Source: CAVVEC01 sp963747105 (lineage in GTDB: Bacteria > Acidobacteriota > Terriglobia > Terriglobales > Acidobacteriaceae). Taken from it: a DNA stretch of 64,000 nt. Under the pieces are notes generated by a model. That model searched no databases. It was given only the letters and a program-made list of their open reading frames with translations, and was not told where the DNA came from. A program made the position numbers and the translations under genes. Of this stretch, positions 20,693-31,297 are shown piece by piece (positions within the stretch are counted from its first letter, which is position 1; each line of letters opens with the position of its first letter). The stretch covers positions 992,001-1,056,000 of the forward strand of contig CAVVEC010000016.1 in the NCBI GenBank assembly GCA_963747105.1, in the 5' to 3' direction.

Positions 20693-21437
20693 GGGCCCTC
20701 CTGTCAGCCACTCAGAATTTCGCCTGCAAAACGTGCGGCCAATTCTACCGCAAATCAGCCTGGGATGCGGAGTGAAGTTCAGATCCAAACCGTCGGCAGA
20801 GCCCAATCCGTGTTGCAGGTGCATCCGGTGATCCGGGTTTTCCCGTTTTTGTCTTGCCGCCAATGGCCCTGCCGACAGAAGAATTTCCGATCTTCCGTAT
20901 GCAAAGTATGAATTGGACGGGCAAACCGCGCGCCCGTACCATTCCATTGGCGGGCTTTCTTCGGGGGTGTTTCTGGATGGCCGCCGGGCATGAGGATCCT
21001 GCAATCGAATGGGAAAGGAAGCTGCTATGTCTTACTCAGACGCGATCCAATCACGGACGGGCGCCAGGGCCGGTGGTAGGCCGCTCTTCGCTGCGCGCGA
21101 GTTGGCGTGCGAGCACAGCTTGGAACATTGGATTGTGGTTCATCATCTGGTCGAAGAGGCAGACAACGAAGCAAGTGTGGATGCCGGTACCTCAAGCCCT
21201 ATCGAAGCATCTTCGCCGTGCCGCAAGCCTTCTGGAAGTGAAACCCTCTGTTGCGAATGATCCCCTCACCCCAACGGATCATGGTCGCGAGGACCTGAAC
21301 TGCCCGCAAGAACGGACCCGAGTTCTCGTCTTTGCCCTCCACTAGTTTGCATGAGGTCCTCCCAGCAAGCGTTGTACCCGCCTTCCAGAATGGAAAAGAA
21401 CTACCTGCACGTCACAGCGGTCGCATACCGGAAACGC
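20693..21437. other. about 740-bp stretch without a supported gene
   Basis: No candidate reading here has a convincing family motif, ribosome site or coding bias. Small open readings at 20854-21345 and 21009-21260 overlap in different frames and look incidental. It contains the promoter side of the divergent LysR gene. Confidence 0.55.
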
Positions 21438-21443
21438 TATAAT
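21438..21443 (+). promoter_or_regulatory. possible -10 element upstream of the LysR gene
   Basis: TATAAT at 21438-21443, 26 nt before the ATG at 21470. No good -35 hexamer at 17 nt spacing is visible, so support is limited. Confidence 0.45.
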
Positions 21444-21469
21444 CACGCACGATTCGCGTACCGGTACTC

Positions 21470-22378
21470 ATGGACTTTGACCAGCTAGTCACGTTCCTGC
21501 AGGTGGCCAAACTCGGCAGCTTCTCGCGCGCCGGACAAAAGGTGTTCCGTTCCCAGTCGGCGGTCAGCGCCCAGATCCGGCACCTGGAGCAGGAATACGG
21601 AGACAAGCTGCTTGATCGTTCGGGGAAGGACGTGCGGCTCACTCCGGCGGGCAGAGTATTGTTCGCCTATGCGGAGCGGCTTCTGAAGTTGCGCGATGAA
21701 TCTCTGCTCGCGGTCGCTGACCAGGGAATCACACCCCGAGGCACGCTCGTGATCGGCGCCAACGAAGCTACTTGCCTGTATGTCCTGCCGAAAGTATTCG
21801 CCGAGTATTGCCGGCTCTATCCTGGAGTGCAAATCAACATCTATCGCAACTTCAGCTATAAGATCGTCGAGAAGCTGGAGAATGGCTCGATTGACGTCGG
21901 CATCGTTACCTTGCCCGTCAAGTCCCCCAGCTTGAAAGTGCACTCGATTTTTCGTGATCAGCTGATGCTGATCGTCAATCCGCAGCATCCCCTGGCCAAG
22001 CAGAAATGCGTATCCGTCAGCGACATTGCCAAGCATCCGCTGCTGATTCCGAAAACCGGATTTACACGCCACCTCATGGACAAACTATTTCGCCCTTACA
22101 GCGCTCAACTGCAGGTGAGGATGGAATTGCCGAGTATTAGCATGATCAAGAGCTTCGTTGCCGCCGGACTTGGAGTTTCGCTGATGAGCTCGAGCTTTGC
22201 CCGCGATCAGGTTCTGGCAGAACGGATCAAACTGATTCCACTTCAGGGCGTTGAGCTGTGGCGCGAACTCGGGCTGGCCTACCGGCGGGATCGCACCCAC
22301 ACGCGTCCCACAGCCAAGTTCATTGCAACCGTAAGGCAGCTTTCCTCCGCCGCAACTGCATCGCTCAAACCGGGATAA
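21470..22378 (+). CDS. LysR-type transcriptional regulator
   Basis: A 302-residue DNA-binding regulator. The N-terminal winged helix-turn-helix (about 1-65) reads FLQVAKLGSFSRAGQKVF and QSAVSAQIRHLEQEYG, with the LysR signature DRSGKDVRLTPAGRVLFAYA. The C-terminal effector domain (about 90-295) contains the periplasmic-binding-protein-like fold: GTLVIGANEATCLYVLPKVF and GSIDVGIVTLPVK. The effector is not known. The neighbours include a cupredoxin-like secreted protein gene, which is convergent (68 bp gap), and an intergenic stretch; a divergent partner typical of LysR is missing, so targets may be elsewhere. Confidence 0.88.
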   Translation: MDFDQLVTFLQVAKLGSFSRAGQKVFRSQSAVSAQIRHLEQEYGDKLLDRSGKDVRLTPAGRVLFAYAERLLKLRDESLLAVADQGITPRGTLVIGANEATCLYVLPKVFAEYCRLYPGVQINIYRNFSYKIVEKLENGSIDVGIVTLPVKSPSLKVHSIFRDQLMLIVNPQHPLAKQKCVSVSDIAKHPLLIPKTGFTRHLMDKLFRPYSAQLQVRMELPSISMIKSFVAAGLGVSLMSSSFARDQVLAERIKLIPLQGVELWRELGLAYRRDRTHTRPTAKFIATVRQLSSAATASLKPG

Positions 22379-22446
22379 CAGGGGTGGCCTCATTTTGTCG
22401 GGAATCTTGACGGATTCCAGTTCGCGGCGAGAGTCGGCCCACGGGG

Positions 22447-23265
22447 CTATTTCTCAGAAATGACGAAGTTCACGACCGCGGTTCCATTCTCGGGGACGGT
22501 GACGCTTTTCTCCCACGTCTTGGGATCGGAGAAGATTGGCCGCGTAATCCGTCGCTCGGTAAGAACATCGAAGGCCGCCTCCCGGCGCAGGACCTTCCAG
22601 CCTTCATGCCAGGCCTCGATCGCATACTCTCCCGGAGGAACATTCGTTAATTGAAACTCCCCGTTCTCGTCGGTTACGGCGTAGTAGGGATGCGGCGCCA
22701 CGAACATTTCAGCATTCATCCAGACATGCCCGCCATTACACCTCAAGTTGACCAATCCCGGAGTATTTAGATTGCGGGAAATGATCTGGTCGGGGAAGGG
22801 AAATGGCAGGTTGTAGCTGGCAGCGCCGTCCATGTGAATGGTGTGCAGCGTGGCGTCAGAGCTCTTCATCTGCAGCACCGCACTCTCCGGGACCAGCAGA
22901 ATGTGAGGTTCGTAGCGGCAGTGCCTCTGGTCCAGAAATCGCCGGGCAGGAGGCAGATCAAACGCTTTCCCGCTCGAAATATCCTTCAGGAAGACAACTG
23001 TATTTGCCACGCCGCCCTGGGGACCGACAATCAGCCGTTCCAGGTCGCGGGTCTTGCGGGACTCGGGGTCGCAAATCTCTAGATCTTTATTGATGAGAAC
23101 GCCAGTCAGGTGAGGCATGGGCCCCGACCACTTCACGGTTCCGCTGATGGTTCCGCCGCTGGGGACGGGGACAACTCGGTATTCATTGCTCTGTGCCGCA
23201 GCAGTAACTGCCAGGGTGAACGAAAGCAGAGAAAGGAGCCCAAATCGCGCTGCGCTGGACATCAT
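22447..23265 (-). CDS. secreted cupredoxin-like / carboxypeptidase-regulatory protein
   Basis: About 272 residues from the ATG at 23265 (or 23262), opening with a signal peptide (ARFGLLSLLSFTLAVTAAAQ). A central part resembles plastocyanin/cupredoxin-like folds, with copper-ligand-like patterns around HTIHMDGAASYNLPF and LVNLRCNGGHVWMNAEMFV. The C-terminal part is a CnaB/carboxypeptidase-regulatory beta-sandwich (YYAVTDENGEFQLTNVPPGE and AIEAWHEGWKV). An electron-transfer or metal-binding role is an inference from those Cys, His and Met residues. It lies 131 bp downstream of the RND permease gene on the same strand, so it may be part of that operon. Confidence 0.68.
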   Translation of the reverse strand: MMSSAARFGLLSLLSFTLAVTAAAQSNEYRVVPVPSGGTISGTVKWSGPMPHLTGVLINKDLEICDPESRKTRDLERLIVGPQGGVANTVVFLKDISSGKAFDLPPARRFLDQRHCRYEPHILLVPESAVLQMKSSDATLHTIHMDGAASYNLPFPFPDQIISRNLNTPGLVNLRCNGGHVWMNAEMFVAPHPYYAVTDENGEFQLTNVPPGEYAIEAWHEGWKVLRREAAFDVLTERRITRPIFSDPKTWEKSVTVPENGTAVVNFVISEK

Positions 23266-23395
23266 TGGCCCACCCTCGACGACAATCGCTATGGGGGATG
23301 GTGAATCGTAGAGCGACATTTCGCAGTGATCAAATGACCAAAGAGCTAGCACGGCTGGACACCGTCATCCCGCAGACCCAGCGCTTTGGTCTCGC

Positions 23396-26300
23396 CTAAT
23401 CCCCCGAGCTTGGACTCGTAGCGGCCGGGGAAACTCCCGGAGAATGCGGCTGCCGCCGGCTTGACCGCAAACGCAGCTTGTCCATGTACAGATATACGAC
23501 CGGGGTGGTGAAGAGAGTCAGCGCCTGGCTGACGATCAGCCCGCCCACAATGGTCAGACCAAGGGGCTGGCGAAGCTCGGAACCGGTTCCCCTACCCAAC
23601 GCCAGCGGCAGTCCACCCAACAGTGCGGCTGCGGTGGTCATCATGATGGGACGAAAGCGCAGCACGCACGCCTCGTAAATTGCATCAACCGGCGATTTGC
23701 CTTCCCGCCGTTCGGCGTCCAGCGCGAAGTCAATCATCATGATCGCGTTCTTCTTGACCAGCCCGATCAACAGAATAATGCCAATCAAGCCGATCACGTT
23801 GAGCTCGTTGTGGGTTATCTTGAGCGCCAGCAAAGCACCGACCCCGGCCGAAGGAATCGTGGAGAGAATAGTGACAGGGTGAATATAGCTCTCGTAGAGA
23901 ATTCCCAGAACAATGTAGACGGCCAGCAGAGCCGTCATAATCAGCACCGGCTCGTTCGCCAGGGATTCTTGGAACGCGGCCGCAGTTCCCTGGAAGCTGG
24001 CTTGGATGGTGGCAGGAAAGTTGATCGAGCGTTCCGCCTTTGCGATGGCCTCTGTCGCCTGGCCGAGAGAAACCCCAGGGGCGAGATTGAAAGAAATCGT
24101 CACCGCCGGCCATTGCCCCTGATGGTTCACCGCCAGCGATGTGTTCGCCGGTCCAAAGTGCGTAAAGGCGGAGAGCGGGACCATATTACCGTTGGAAGAG
24201 TGCACGTACACGCTCTCCAGCGTGTCCGGGCTCTGCTGAAACTCAGGAGCCACCTCCATCACAACATGGTACTGATTGAGCGGCTCGTAAATGGTCGAAA
24301 CAAAACGCTGCCCAAACGCGTCGTACAGGACGGTATCAATGTCCGCCGCCGCTACGCCCAGCCGGGAAGCCGTGTCACGGTCGATCACTACGTTGGTCTC
24401 CAGCCCTTTATCTTGCTGATCAGTGTTTACTTGCTGTAACTGCGGCAGCGCCCGCATCTTCTGCAACAACTGCGGCGCCCATTGGTTCAGTTGCGCCAGG
24501 TCTTCTCCTTGTAAGGTGTACTGATACTGCGCCTGGCTGATGCGTCCTCCAATGCTCAGATCCTGCTGGGCTTGCATGTAGAGGGTGGCTCCCGGGACCA
24601 CGGCGAACTTGCGGGTCAGCTCGGCAATCACCTGATCCGAGCTGAGCTTTCGCTGGCCCAGGGGCTTCAATGTGATGTACATACGTCCCTGATTCATGGC
24701 CGTGGTTCCGCCGCAAAAACCGATCATATTTTGAATATTCGGATCCTGCATGCCGATGCGAACGAACTGGCGCATCTTCCGGCTCATGGCGTCGAATGAG
24801 ATATCCTGCGCCGCCTGCACTCCTCCCATAATTCGCCCGGTGTCCTGCTGCGGGAAAAATCCCTTCGGAACCTGGTAAAAGAGATAAATGCTCAGCCCGG
24901 CGGTTGCAACCGTGATCAGAAGCACTACGAACTTATGCTGCAATACCGCGCCCAACGCGACGCGATACATTCCCTGAACCTTGTCGAACATCTTCTGAGT
25001 AAGGTTATAGGCGAGGCCGTGTTTCTCCTCATGCAATGGTTTCAGCAGCTGCGCGCACATCGTGGGTGTGGTGGTGAGAGAAACCGCCAGGGACACACCA
25101 ATCGCAATACTGAGAGTGATGGCAAATTCGCGGAATAAACGTCCGACGATGCCGCCCATCATCAAGATTGGGATAAAGACCGCTACCAGGGACGTGCTCA
25201 TGGAAAGCACGGTAAAACCGATTTCACGCGCCCCTCGAAAAGCCGCTTGCACCGGAGTTATCCCCTGTTCCAGGTAGCGCGTGATGTTCTCCAGTACCAC
25301 AATTGCGTCATCCACCACGAAGCCGGTGGAAATCGCCAGCGCCATGAGCGAGAGATTGTCCAGGCTATATCCCAGCAAATACATGACGCCAAACGTGCCG
25401 ATCAAAGAAAGCGGCACCGCGATGCTGGGAATGATGGTGGCACGGACGGTGCGGAGAAACATGAACACCACCAGGATCACGAGCACGACGGAAATCAGAA
25501 GCGTGACTTCTATGTCCTTCAGCGAAGCACGCACCGTTGTCGTGCGGTCCGCCACCACATCGATCTTGATGGCGGGAGAGATCGAAGCCTGGAGCTGCGG
25601 CAGCATGGCCAGCACGTTGTCCACGGTCTGAATAATATTGGCGCCGGGCTGGCGCCAAATGATGACAATTACGGCGCGCTTGCCATTCGACAGGCCGTAG
25701 ATGTGAGCATCCTCGACGGAATCCTGCACATCGGCCACGTCCCCCAGGCGCACCGCCGCGCCGGTTTGGTTGTTGTACGCAACAATCAGCGGCCGGTACT
25801 GGTCGGCGAGCGTAATCTGATCGTTGGCATTCACCGTCCAGGCATTGATTGCGTTGGCGATTTGACCCTTGGGGCGATTTGCGTTCGCGGCGCCCAGCGC
25901 GGTGCGCACCGCGTCCAGGCCGATGCCGAACTTGTTGAGCTGGTTGGGATTCACTTCCGCTCGCACCGCCGGATTCGCGCCGCCGCCTACATACACTTGT
26001 CCGACTCCGCCGACCTGCGCCAGTTTCTGCGACAGAATCGAATTCGCCTGGTCGTAGATGCCGGGCAAGGTAACGCTGTCGGAAGTAAGCGAGAGGATGA
26101 GAATGGGAGCGTCCGCCGGATTCACTTTGCGATACCAGGGATTCCCCGGCAGGTAGGACGGCAGTTGGCTGCGGGCGGCATTGATTGCGGCCTGCACATC
26201 CCTCGCCGCCGCATCAATATTGCGGTTAAGATCGAACTGCAAGACAATACCCGTCGCGCCCAGTTGGCTGACCGACGTCATCTGATTGATCCCGGCAATG

Positions 26301-26518
26301 CGGCCGAACTGTCTCTCCAGCGGAGTCGCGACGGCAGAAGCCATGGTCTCCGGGCTTGCTCCGGGAAGGCCCGCCGAGACTTGGATCACGGGAAACTCAA
26401 CCTGCGGAAGCGGCGCAACCGGAAGATAATTGAACGCCAGCGCTCCCGACATCAACAGCGCTAACGTCAGCAATGACGTTCCAATAGGTCGTTTGATGAA
26501 GGGAGCCGAAATATTCAT
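23396..26518 (-). CDS. mdtC: RND multidrug efflux permease (MdtC-like)
   Basis: A 1,040-residue inner-membrane pump that exports drugs or organic compounds using the proton gradient. The complete architecture is seen without frame breaks: TM1 (IKRPIGTSLLTLALLMSGALA), two large periplasmic loops, and the TM4 proton-relay ISTGFVVDDAIVVLENITRY (the two Asp). Other hallmarks are GARGREIGFTV-like loops and a C-terminal half repeating the same fold, with GLVKKNAIMMIDFAL and PLALGRGTGSELRQPLG. The upstream gene stops 3 nt before this start, so translation is coupled. Substrate cannot be read from sequence; MdtC-type pumps usually pair with MdtB and the adaptor MdtA, both encoded upstream. Specific gene symbols follow the operon pattern. 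Confidence 0.93.
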   Translation of the reverse strand: MNISAPFIKRPIGTSLLTLALLMSGALAFNYLPVAPLPQVEFPVIQVSAGLPGASPETMASAVATPLERQFGRIAGINQMTSVSQLGATGIVLQFDLNRNIDAAARDVQAAINAARSQLPSYLPGNPWYRKVNPADAPILILSLTSDSVTLPGIYDQANSILSQKLAQVGGVGQVYVGGGANPAVRAEVNPNQLNKFGIGLDAVRTALGAANANRPKGQIANAINAWTVNANDQITLADQYRPLIVAYNNQTGAAVRLGDVADVQDSVEDAHIYGLSNGKRAVIVIIWRQPGANIIQTVDNVLAMLPQLQASISPAIKIDVVADRTTTVRASLKDIEVTLLISVVLVILVVFMFLRTVRATIIPSIAVPLSLIGTFGVMYLLGYSLDNLSLMALAISTGFVVDDAIVVLENITRYLEQGITPVQAAFRGAREIGFTVLSMSTSLVAVFIPILMMGGIVGRLFREFAITLSIAIGVSLAVSLTTTPTMCAQLLKPLHEEKHGLAYNLTQKMFDKVQGMYRVALGAVLQHKFVVLLITVATAGLSIYLFYQVPKGFFPQQDTGRIMGGVQAAQDISFDAMSRKMRQFVRIGMQDPNIQNMIGFCGGTTAMNQGRMYITLKPLGQRKLSSDQVIAELTRKFAVVPGATLYMQAQQDLSIGGRISQAQYQYTLQGEDLAQLNQWAPQLLQKMRALPQLQQVNTDQQDKGLETNVVIDRDTASRLGVAAADIDTVLYDAFGQRFVSTIYEPLNQYHVVMEVAPEFQQSPDTLESVYVHSSNGNMVPLSAFTHFGPANTSLAVNHQGQWPAVTISFNLAPGVSLGQATEAIAKAERSINFPATIQASFQGTAAAFQESLANEPVLIMTALLAVYIVLGILYESYIHPVTILSTIPSAGVGALLALKITHNELNVIGLIGIILLIGLVKKNAIMMIDFALDAERREGKSPVDAIYEACVLRFRPIMMTTAAALLGGLPLALGRGTGSELRQPLGLTIVGGLIVSQALTLFTTPVVYLYMDKLRLRSSRRQPHSPGVSPAATSPSSGD

Positions 26519-26521
26519 TAC

Positions 26522-29500
26522 TCAGTCCCCAACCGCCGGTTCTTCGATGGGATTGCCGATTCCAAAGCGCTCAAATCTCTTGGCCAGGCGATCGAACCAC
26601 AGATAAACCACCGGCGTCGTGTACAGCGTCAAGGTTTGGCTTACGAGGAGACCGCCCACAATGGTGATTCCCAAGGGATGCCGCAATTCCGAACCCGTGC
26701 CTCTCCCCAGAGCCAAAGGCAGACCGCCAAGCAGAGCTGCCATCGTAGTCATCATGATCGGGCGGAAGCGAAGCAAGCAGGCCTGGAAAATGGCTTCCTC
26801 AGGCGGCTTGTGCTCCACCCGCTCGGCCTCCAGCGCGAAATCGATCATCATGATGGCGTTCTTTTTGACGATGCCGATCAGCAGAATAATTCCGATAATT
26901 CCCACCACTCCCAGATCATTGCCCGTGATCAGCAATGCGATGATCGCTCCGACGCCCGCCGAGGGCAGCGTGGAAAGAATGGTAACGGGATGAATGTAGC
27001 TCTCGTACAACACGCCCAGAACGATGTATACCGTCACGATAGCCGCGACAATGAGCCACGGCTCCGTGGAGAGGGAATTGCGAAACGCCGCCGCCGTACC
27101 CTGGAAGGCGGTATGGACGCTCGGCGGCATCTGGATTTCTTGTTCCGCCGCGTCGATCGCCTGGGTTGCATCGCCCAGCGACATTCCTGGCGCCAGATTG
27201 AATGACAGCGTAACCACCGGAAATTGTCCCTGGTGATTGACCGCCAAAGAAGTGTTCTCCACCTGGGTCTGCGTAAAAGCCGAAAGCGGTACTTGCATTC
27301 CCGTCGTTGACTTCACGTACAGGTCCTTGAACGAGCCGGGATTCTGCTGAAACTGCGGGTCCACCTCCAGCACCACGTGGTACTGGTTCAACTGCGTAAA
27401 GATGGTCGAGACTTGCCGCTGCCCGAACGCGTCATACAAAGTGTTGTCAATCGCCTGCGGCAGGATACCCAGCCGGGAAGCCGTATCGCGATCGATAGTC
27501 ATATCTGCCTGCAGACCGCCTGACTGCTGATCGCTGGCCACATCGCGCAGTTGAGGCAGAGTACGCAACTTGTCCACCAACTGGGAAGACTTCTGCGCCA
27601 GCTCACGAGCGTCCGCATCTTCCATCGTGTATTGGAATTGCGTGCGGCTGACGCGGTCTTCCACGGTCAGATCCTGCACCGCCTGCATGAACAGCGTGAT
27701 GCCTTCAACCTGCGCCAGTTGCGGTTGCAGCCGGCGAATGATGTCGGATGCGGTTGCGCTCCGCTCATCGCGTGGCTTCAGATTGATCTGGATTCGGCCG
27801 CTGTTGGGGGTGAGATTCGTGCCATCAACGCCGATGAACGAAGACAAACTGGCCACGTCCGGATCTTGCAGAATCACGCCAGCCAGCGCCTGTTGGTGCT
27901 GCGCCAGTGCCGTAAACGAAATGTTCTCGGGGCGCATCAGAAATGCCGGTGATCACGCCCGTGTCCTGCACCGGGAAAAATCCTTTGGGCACGACCACAT
28001 AAAGATACAAGGTAAGGACAAGTGTTCCCGCGGTCACCAGGAGCGTGATCGTCTGATGCCGCAAGACTACCTTCAGCGTGCGCCCATAGAACTCGATCAC
28101 CTGGTTATAAAAATGTTCCGAGCGCTTGTAGAACCAGGTCTGTTGTGAGGCATCCTTGTGCCGGAGCAATTTGGCGCACATCATCGGCGTCAGGCTCAGC
28201 GAGACCGCCGCCGAAACCAGAATCGTCACAGCCAGAGTGACCGCAAATTCGCGGAACAGGCGGCCGACGATATCGCCCATGAACAAAAGCGGAATCAATA
28301 CCGCGATCAGCGAAACCGTCAGGGAGACGATCGTGAACCCGATCTGCCCCGCCCCTTTCAGCGCGGCATCCAGAGGGGGAATCTCCCTCCTCCAGAAAGC
28401 GGGAGATATTCTCGATCATCACAATGGCGTCATCCACCACGAAGCCGGTGGAGATCGTCATCGCCATGAGTGTGAGGTTATTGAGGCTGTAACCCAGCAG
28501 GTACATCACCCCGAACGTCCCCACGATCGAGAGCGGCACGGCCACGCTCGGAATCACGGTGGCGGAAAGGTTGCGGAGAAAGAGGAAGATCACCATCACC
28601 ACCAGGGCAATGGTGAGCATCAACTCGAATTGAACATCTTTGACCGAAGCCCGAATGGTTTCCGTCCGGTCCGTCAAAATCGAGACGTTGCACGGCCGCG
28701 GGCAACGAGGCCTGCAGCTGCGGCAACAGCTTCTTGATCCGGTCCACGACACTGATAATGTTGGCGCCGGGCTGGCGCTGAATGTTGACGATCACCGCTG
28801 GATCCTGATTCATCCACGCGGCCTGCATTATATTCTCAATGCCGTCCGTCACCGTCGCCACATCGGAGACGCGCACCGGCGACCCGTTTCGATAGGCGAT
28901 GACGATGGGGCGGTACTGATCGCCCGACAGCAGTTGGTCATTGGCCCCGATCGTGAAAGACTGGCGCGGGCCGTTGAGTGTTCCCTTGGCTTGATCGACG
29001 TTGGCGGCGGCCAGAGCGGTTCGCACGTCCTCCATGCTCAAACCATAGGACGCCAGAGCCGTGGGATTGGCCTGAATGCGCACCGCCGGCTTCTGTCCGC
29101 CGCTGATCGAGACCAGCCCCACTCCCGTGACCTGGGAAATCTTCTGCGCCAGAGCCGTATCCGCCAGATCCTCAACCTTGGAAAGTGGCAGCGTCTTTGA
29201 AGTTAACGCCAGGGTAAGAATGGGCGCGTCCGCCGGGTTCACCTTGCTATAGATTGGCGGGTTCGGCAGATCAGAGGGCAGATAAGTCTGCGCCGCATTG
29301 ATCGCGGCCTGCACCTGCTGCTCCGCCACGTCAATATTTTGATCCAGGTGTGAATTGCAGAGTGATGACCGAGGCGCCGAATGAACTCGTCGAGGTCATT
29401 TGACTTAGCCCGGGAACCTGACCAAACTGGCGCTCCAGGGGCGCGGTCACCGACGAGGCCATGACATCCGGATTAGCTCCGGGATAGAACGTCATCACCT

Positions 29501-29636
29501 GAATGGTGGGATAGTCCACCTCCGGCAGAGCTGAAACCGGCAGCTGTCGGTAGGCGACAAAGCCGACCAGCATAATGGCCACCATCAACAGGGCCGTGGC
29601 CACCGGCCGGAGAATGAACAGACGCGACGGATTCAT
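26522..29636 (-). CDS. mdtB: RND multidrug efflux permease (MdtB-like), frame-disrupted
   Basis: A 1,038-codon span beginning at ATG 29636 with TM1 (LFILRPVATALLMVAIMLVG) and ending at 26522. The proton-relay helix reads MTISTGFVVDDAIVMIENIS, as in its neighbour mdtC. Hallmark C-terminal segments are GIVKKNAIMMIDFALE and PLALGRGTGSELRHPLG. The frame changes near 29335, 28690, 28375 and 27940, but protein sequence continues and fits the family length, so these are probably sequence errors. The start overlaps the adaptor stop in ATGA (29636-29633), which is typical of coupled mdtABC-type operons. The two permeases likely form a heteromultimer. Confidence 0.9.
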
Positions 29637-30936
29637 TGCGCCGGGCTTCCTGAGCCTTGCTGGCTGGACCCTTGACCGCCCGAACCCGAACCCGAATTCC
29701 CAGAAGATTGTTGGACCCGATTGCTGGCCGGAGCAGCCGGGCGAATTTCAATTTTGCTGCCCGCTTGCAATTTATCCTGGCCGTCGATGACCACAGCTTC
29801 GTTTGGCGAGATCCCGCTGGCGATGCAAGAAACATTATCTTGGGTGAAGGAGATTGTGACCGGCCTTATGTCCACGGTATTGTCCGGTTTGGTTACGAAA
29901 ACGTACGTACCCTGCGGGCCGCGTTGAATCGCCGCCGCCGGGACTGCCGTGCTGTCTTTCGAACCTCCAGCAGCAGCCGGATGTTCACGAACTGGTTCGG
30001 CCAAAGTGCATTATCCTGGTTGTCGAACACCGCTTTCAGTCGCCCGGTCCCCGTGGTCTGGTCAATCTGGTTGTCGATGGTGAGCAAGGTGCCCTCGGCC
30101 AATTTGGTTTGATCGTCGCGGCTGTAAGCTTCCACTTGCAAAGTCCCTTTCGCCATATGCTGAGCAACGGCAGGCAGGTTGTCTTCTGGAAGCGTGAACA
30201 GGACAGCGATCGGCTGCAACTGGGTAATCACCAGCATGGGGTTGGTGTCGGTGGCATGAACGATGTTTCCCGGATCCACCAGCCTCAGTCCAACCCTCCC
30301 GCTGACAGGCGAGGTTATGTGGCAATACACAAGTTGCAGCTTGGCATTGTCAATCGTCGCTTGATCGTTGCGGACGGTGCCTTCCAGTTGGTCTACCAGG
30401 GCGGCCTGTGTGTCCACCTGCTGCTGCGACATCGCGCCCGAGTTCTGCAGCAGATCCTTGTAGCGCTGGTAATTCAGTTTGGCATCGCGGAGCGTGGCCT
30501 GATCCTTGAACAGTGCGGCTTGCGCCTGTTCCAGCATCACCTCATACGGTCGCGGATCAATCAGGGCAAGAAGATCGCCCTTGTTGACATGCTGGCCTTC
30601 TTTGAAATTTACCTGCATCAGTTCGCCATCCACCCGGCTTTTCACGCTGACCGTGAAGTAGGCGTTTACCGATCCCAACCCGGTCAGGTAATACGGCAGG
30701 TCGCGGCGTTCGGCGGTGGCGACCGACACCGGCACCGCCTGAGCCACATTGGCTCGCGCCGACCCCGATTTCGAGTCGCCGCCACAACTGAGCGCGCAGA
30801 CACTCAGCAGTAAAGTAAAAGCCCCCAGGACCCTCACCCGCGGGGACAGACGCTTAATTTGGTTGGCCGATGATTGCAAGGAGGAAGACGTTTGCGCATT
30901 CTGTCCCCCCTCCAGCACACCGGAAGCAGTTGTCAT
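29633..30936 (-). CDS. mdtA: RND efflux periplasmic adaptor lipoprotein (MdtA-like), one frameshift
   Basis: A membrane-fusion protein of about 434 residues that links inner-membrane permeases to an outer-membrane channel. A lipobox-like LLSVCALSCGGD suggests a lipid anchor (about residue 50). The barrel-sandwich half-motif reads RVDGELMQVNFKEGQHVNKG, the alpha-hairpin region is rich in Gln and Ala, and the beta-barrel half is PVSGRVGLRLVDPGNIV. The frame shifts near 29945, after KAVFDNQDNALWPNQFVNIR. The C-terminal part ends in a Ser/Gly/Gln-rich tail. It is the first gene of the mdtABC operon; a possible -10 (TATAAG) lies at 30982-30977 on the minus strand. Confidence 0.88.
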
Positions 30937-31297
30937 TTGAAAGGCCTCGCGTCAAAGAAAGTAGCGATGAATTCATCTTATACCGTAACCGTAATCGTGC
31001 TTATTCACTACCCAATGGTTGGACGTTTGCGTCTCGGTTTGGGTTGCGGAATATTGCGCCTGACTCCTATAAACACTGCACAGAATCAATGCTATCCTCG
31101 AACTGACGATGGACTCGCGGTCTTTACAAACATTTACTCGAATTGACTGATTTTTTACGCGGGACGATCGCTACCGCAGACCTGCGGATCGCCCCTCTCA
31201 CGAGGGCCCGTGTCGTGGAAGGCTCCAGTCCCAACTCAACCGGTTGGCGGGAGCCCCGCATCTCGCGTATAGTTCGACTTCACCTCGGCGCGTCCAG
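30937..31297. other. intergenic region between divergent mdtA and GNAT gene
   Basis: 361 bp with no supported gene. A TATAAG on the minus strand (30982-30977) and a TATAGT on the plus strand (31268-31273), about 25 nt before the GNAT start, are possible -10 elements. No regulator gene or clear operator is seen. Confidence 0.5.

Noticed and set aside
20854..21345. A 163-residue reading in the gap before the LysR gene
   Set aside because: No family motif, no ribosome-binding site and overlap with another reading in a different frame; treated as non-coding.
25247..26464. A 405-residue reading on the plus strand opposite the mdtC-like gene
   Set aside because: It is fully antisense to a clean 1,040-residue RND permease and consists of the low-complexity His/Arg-rich sequence expected of a shadow frame in high-GC DNA.
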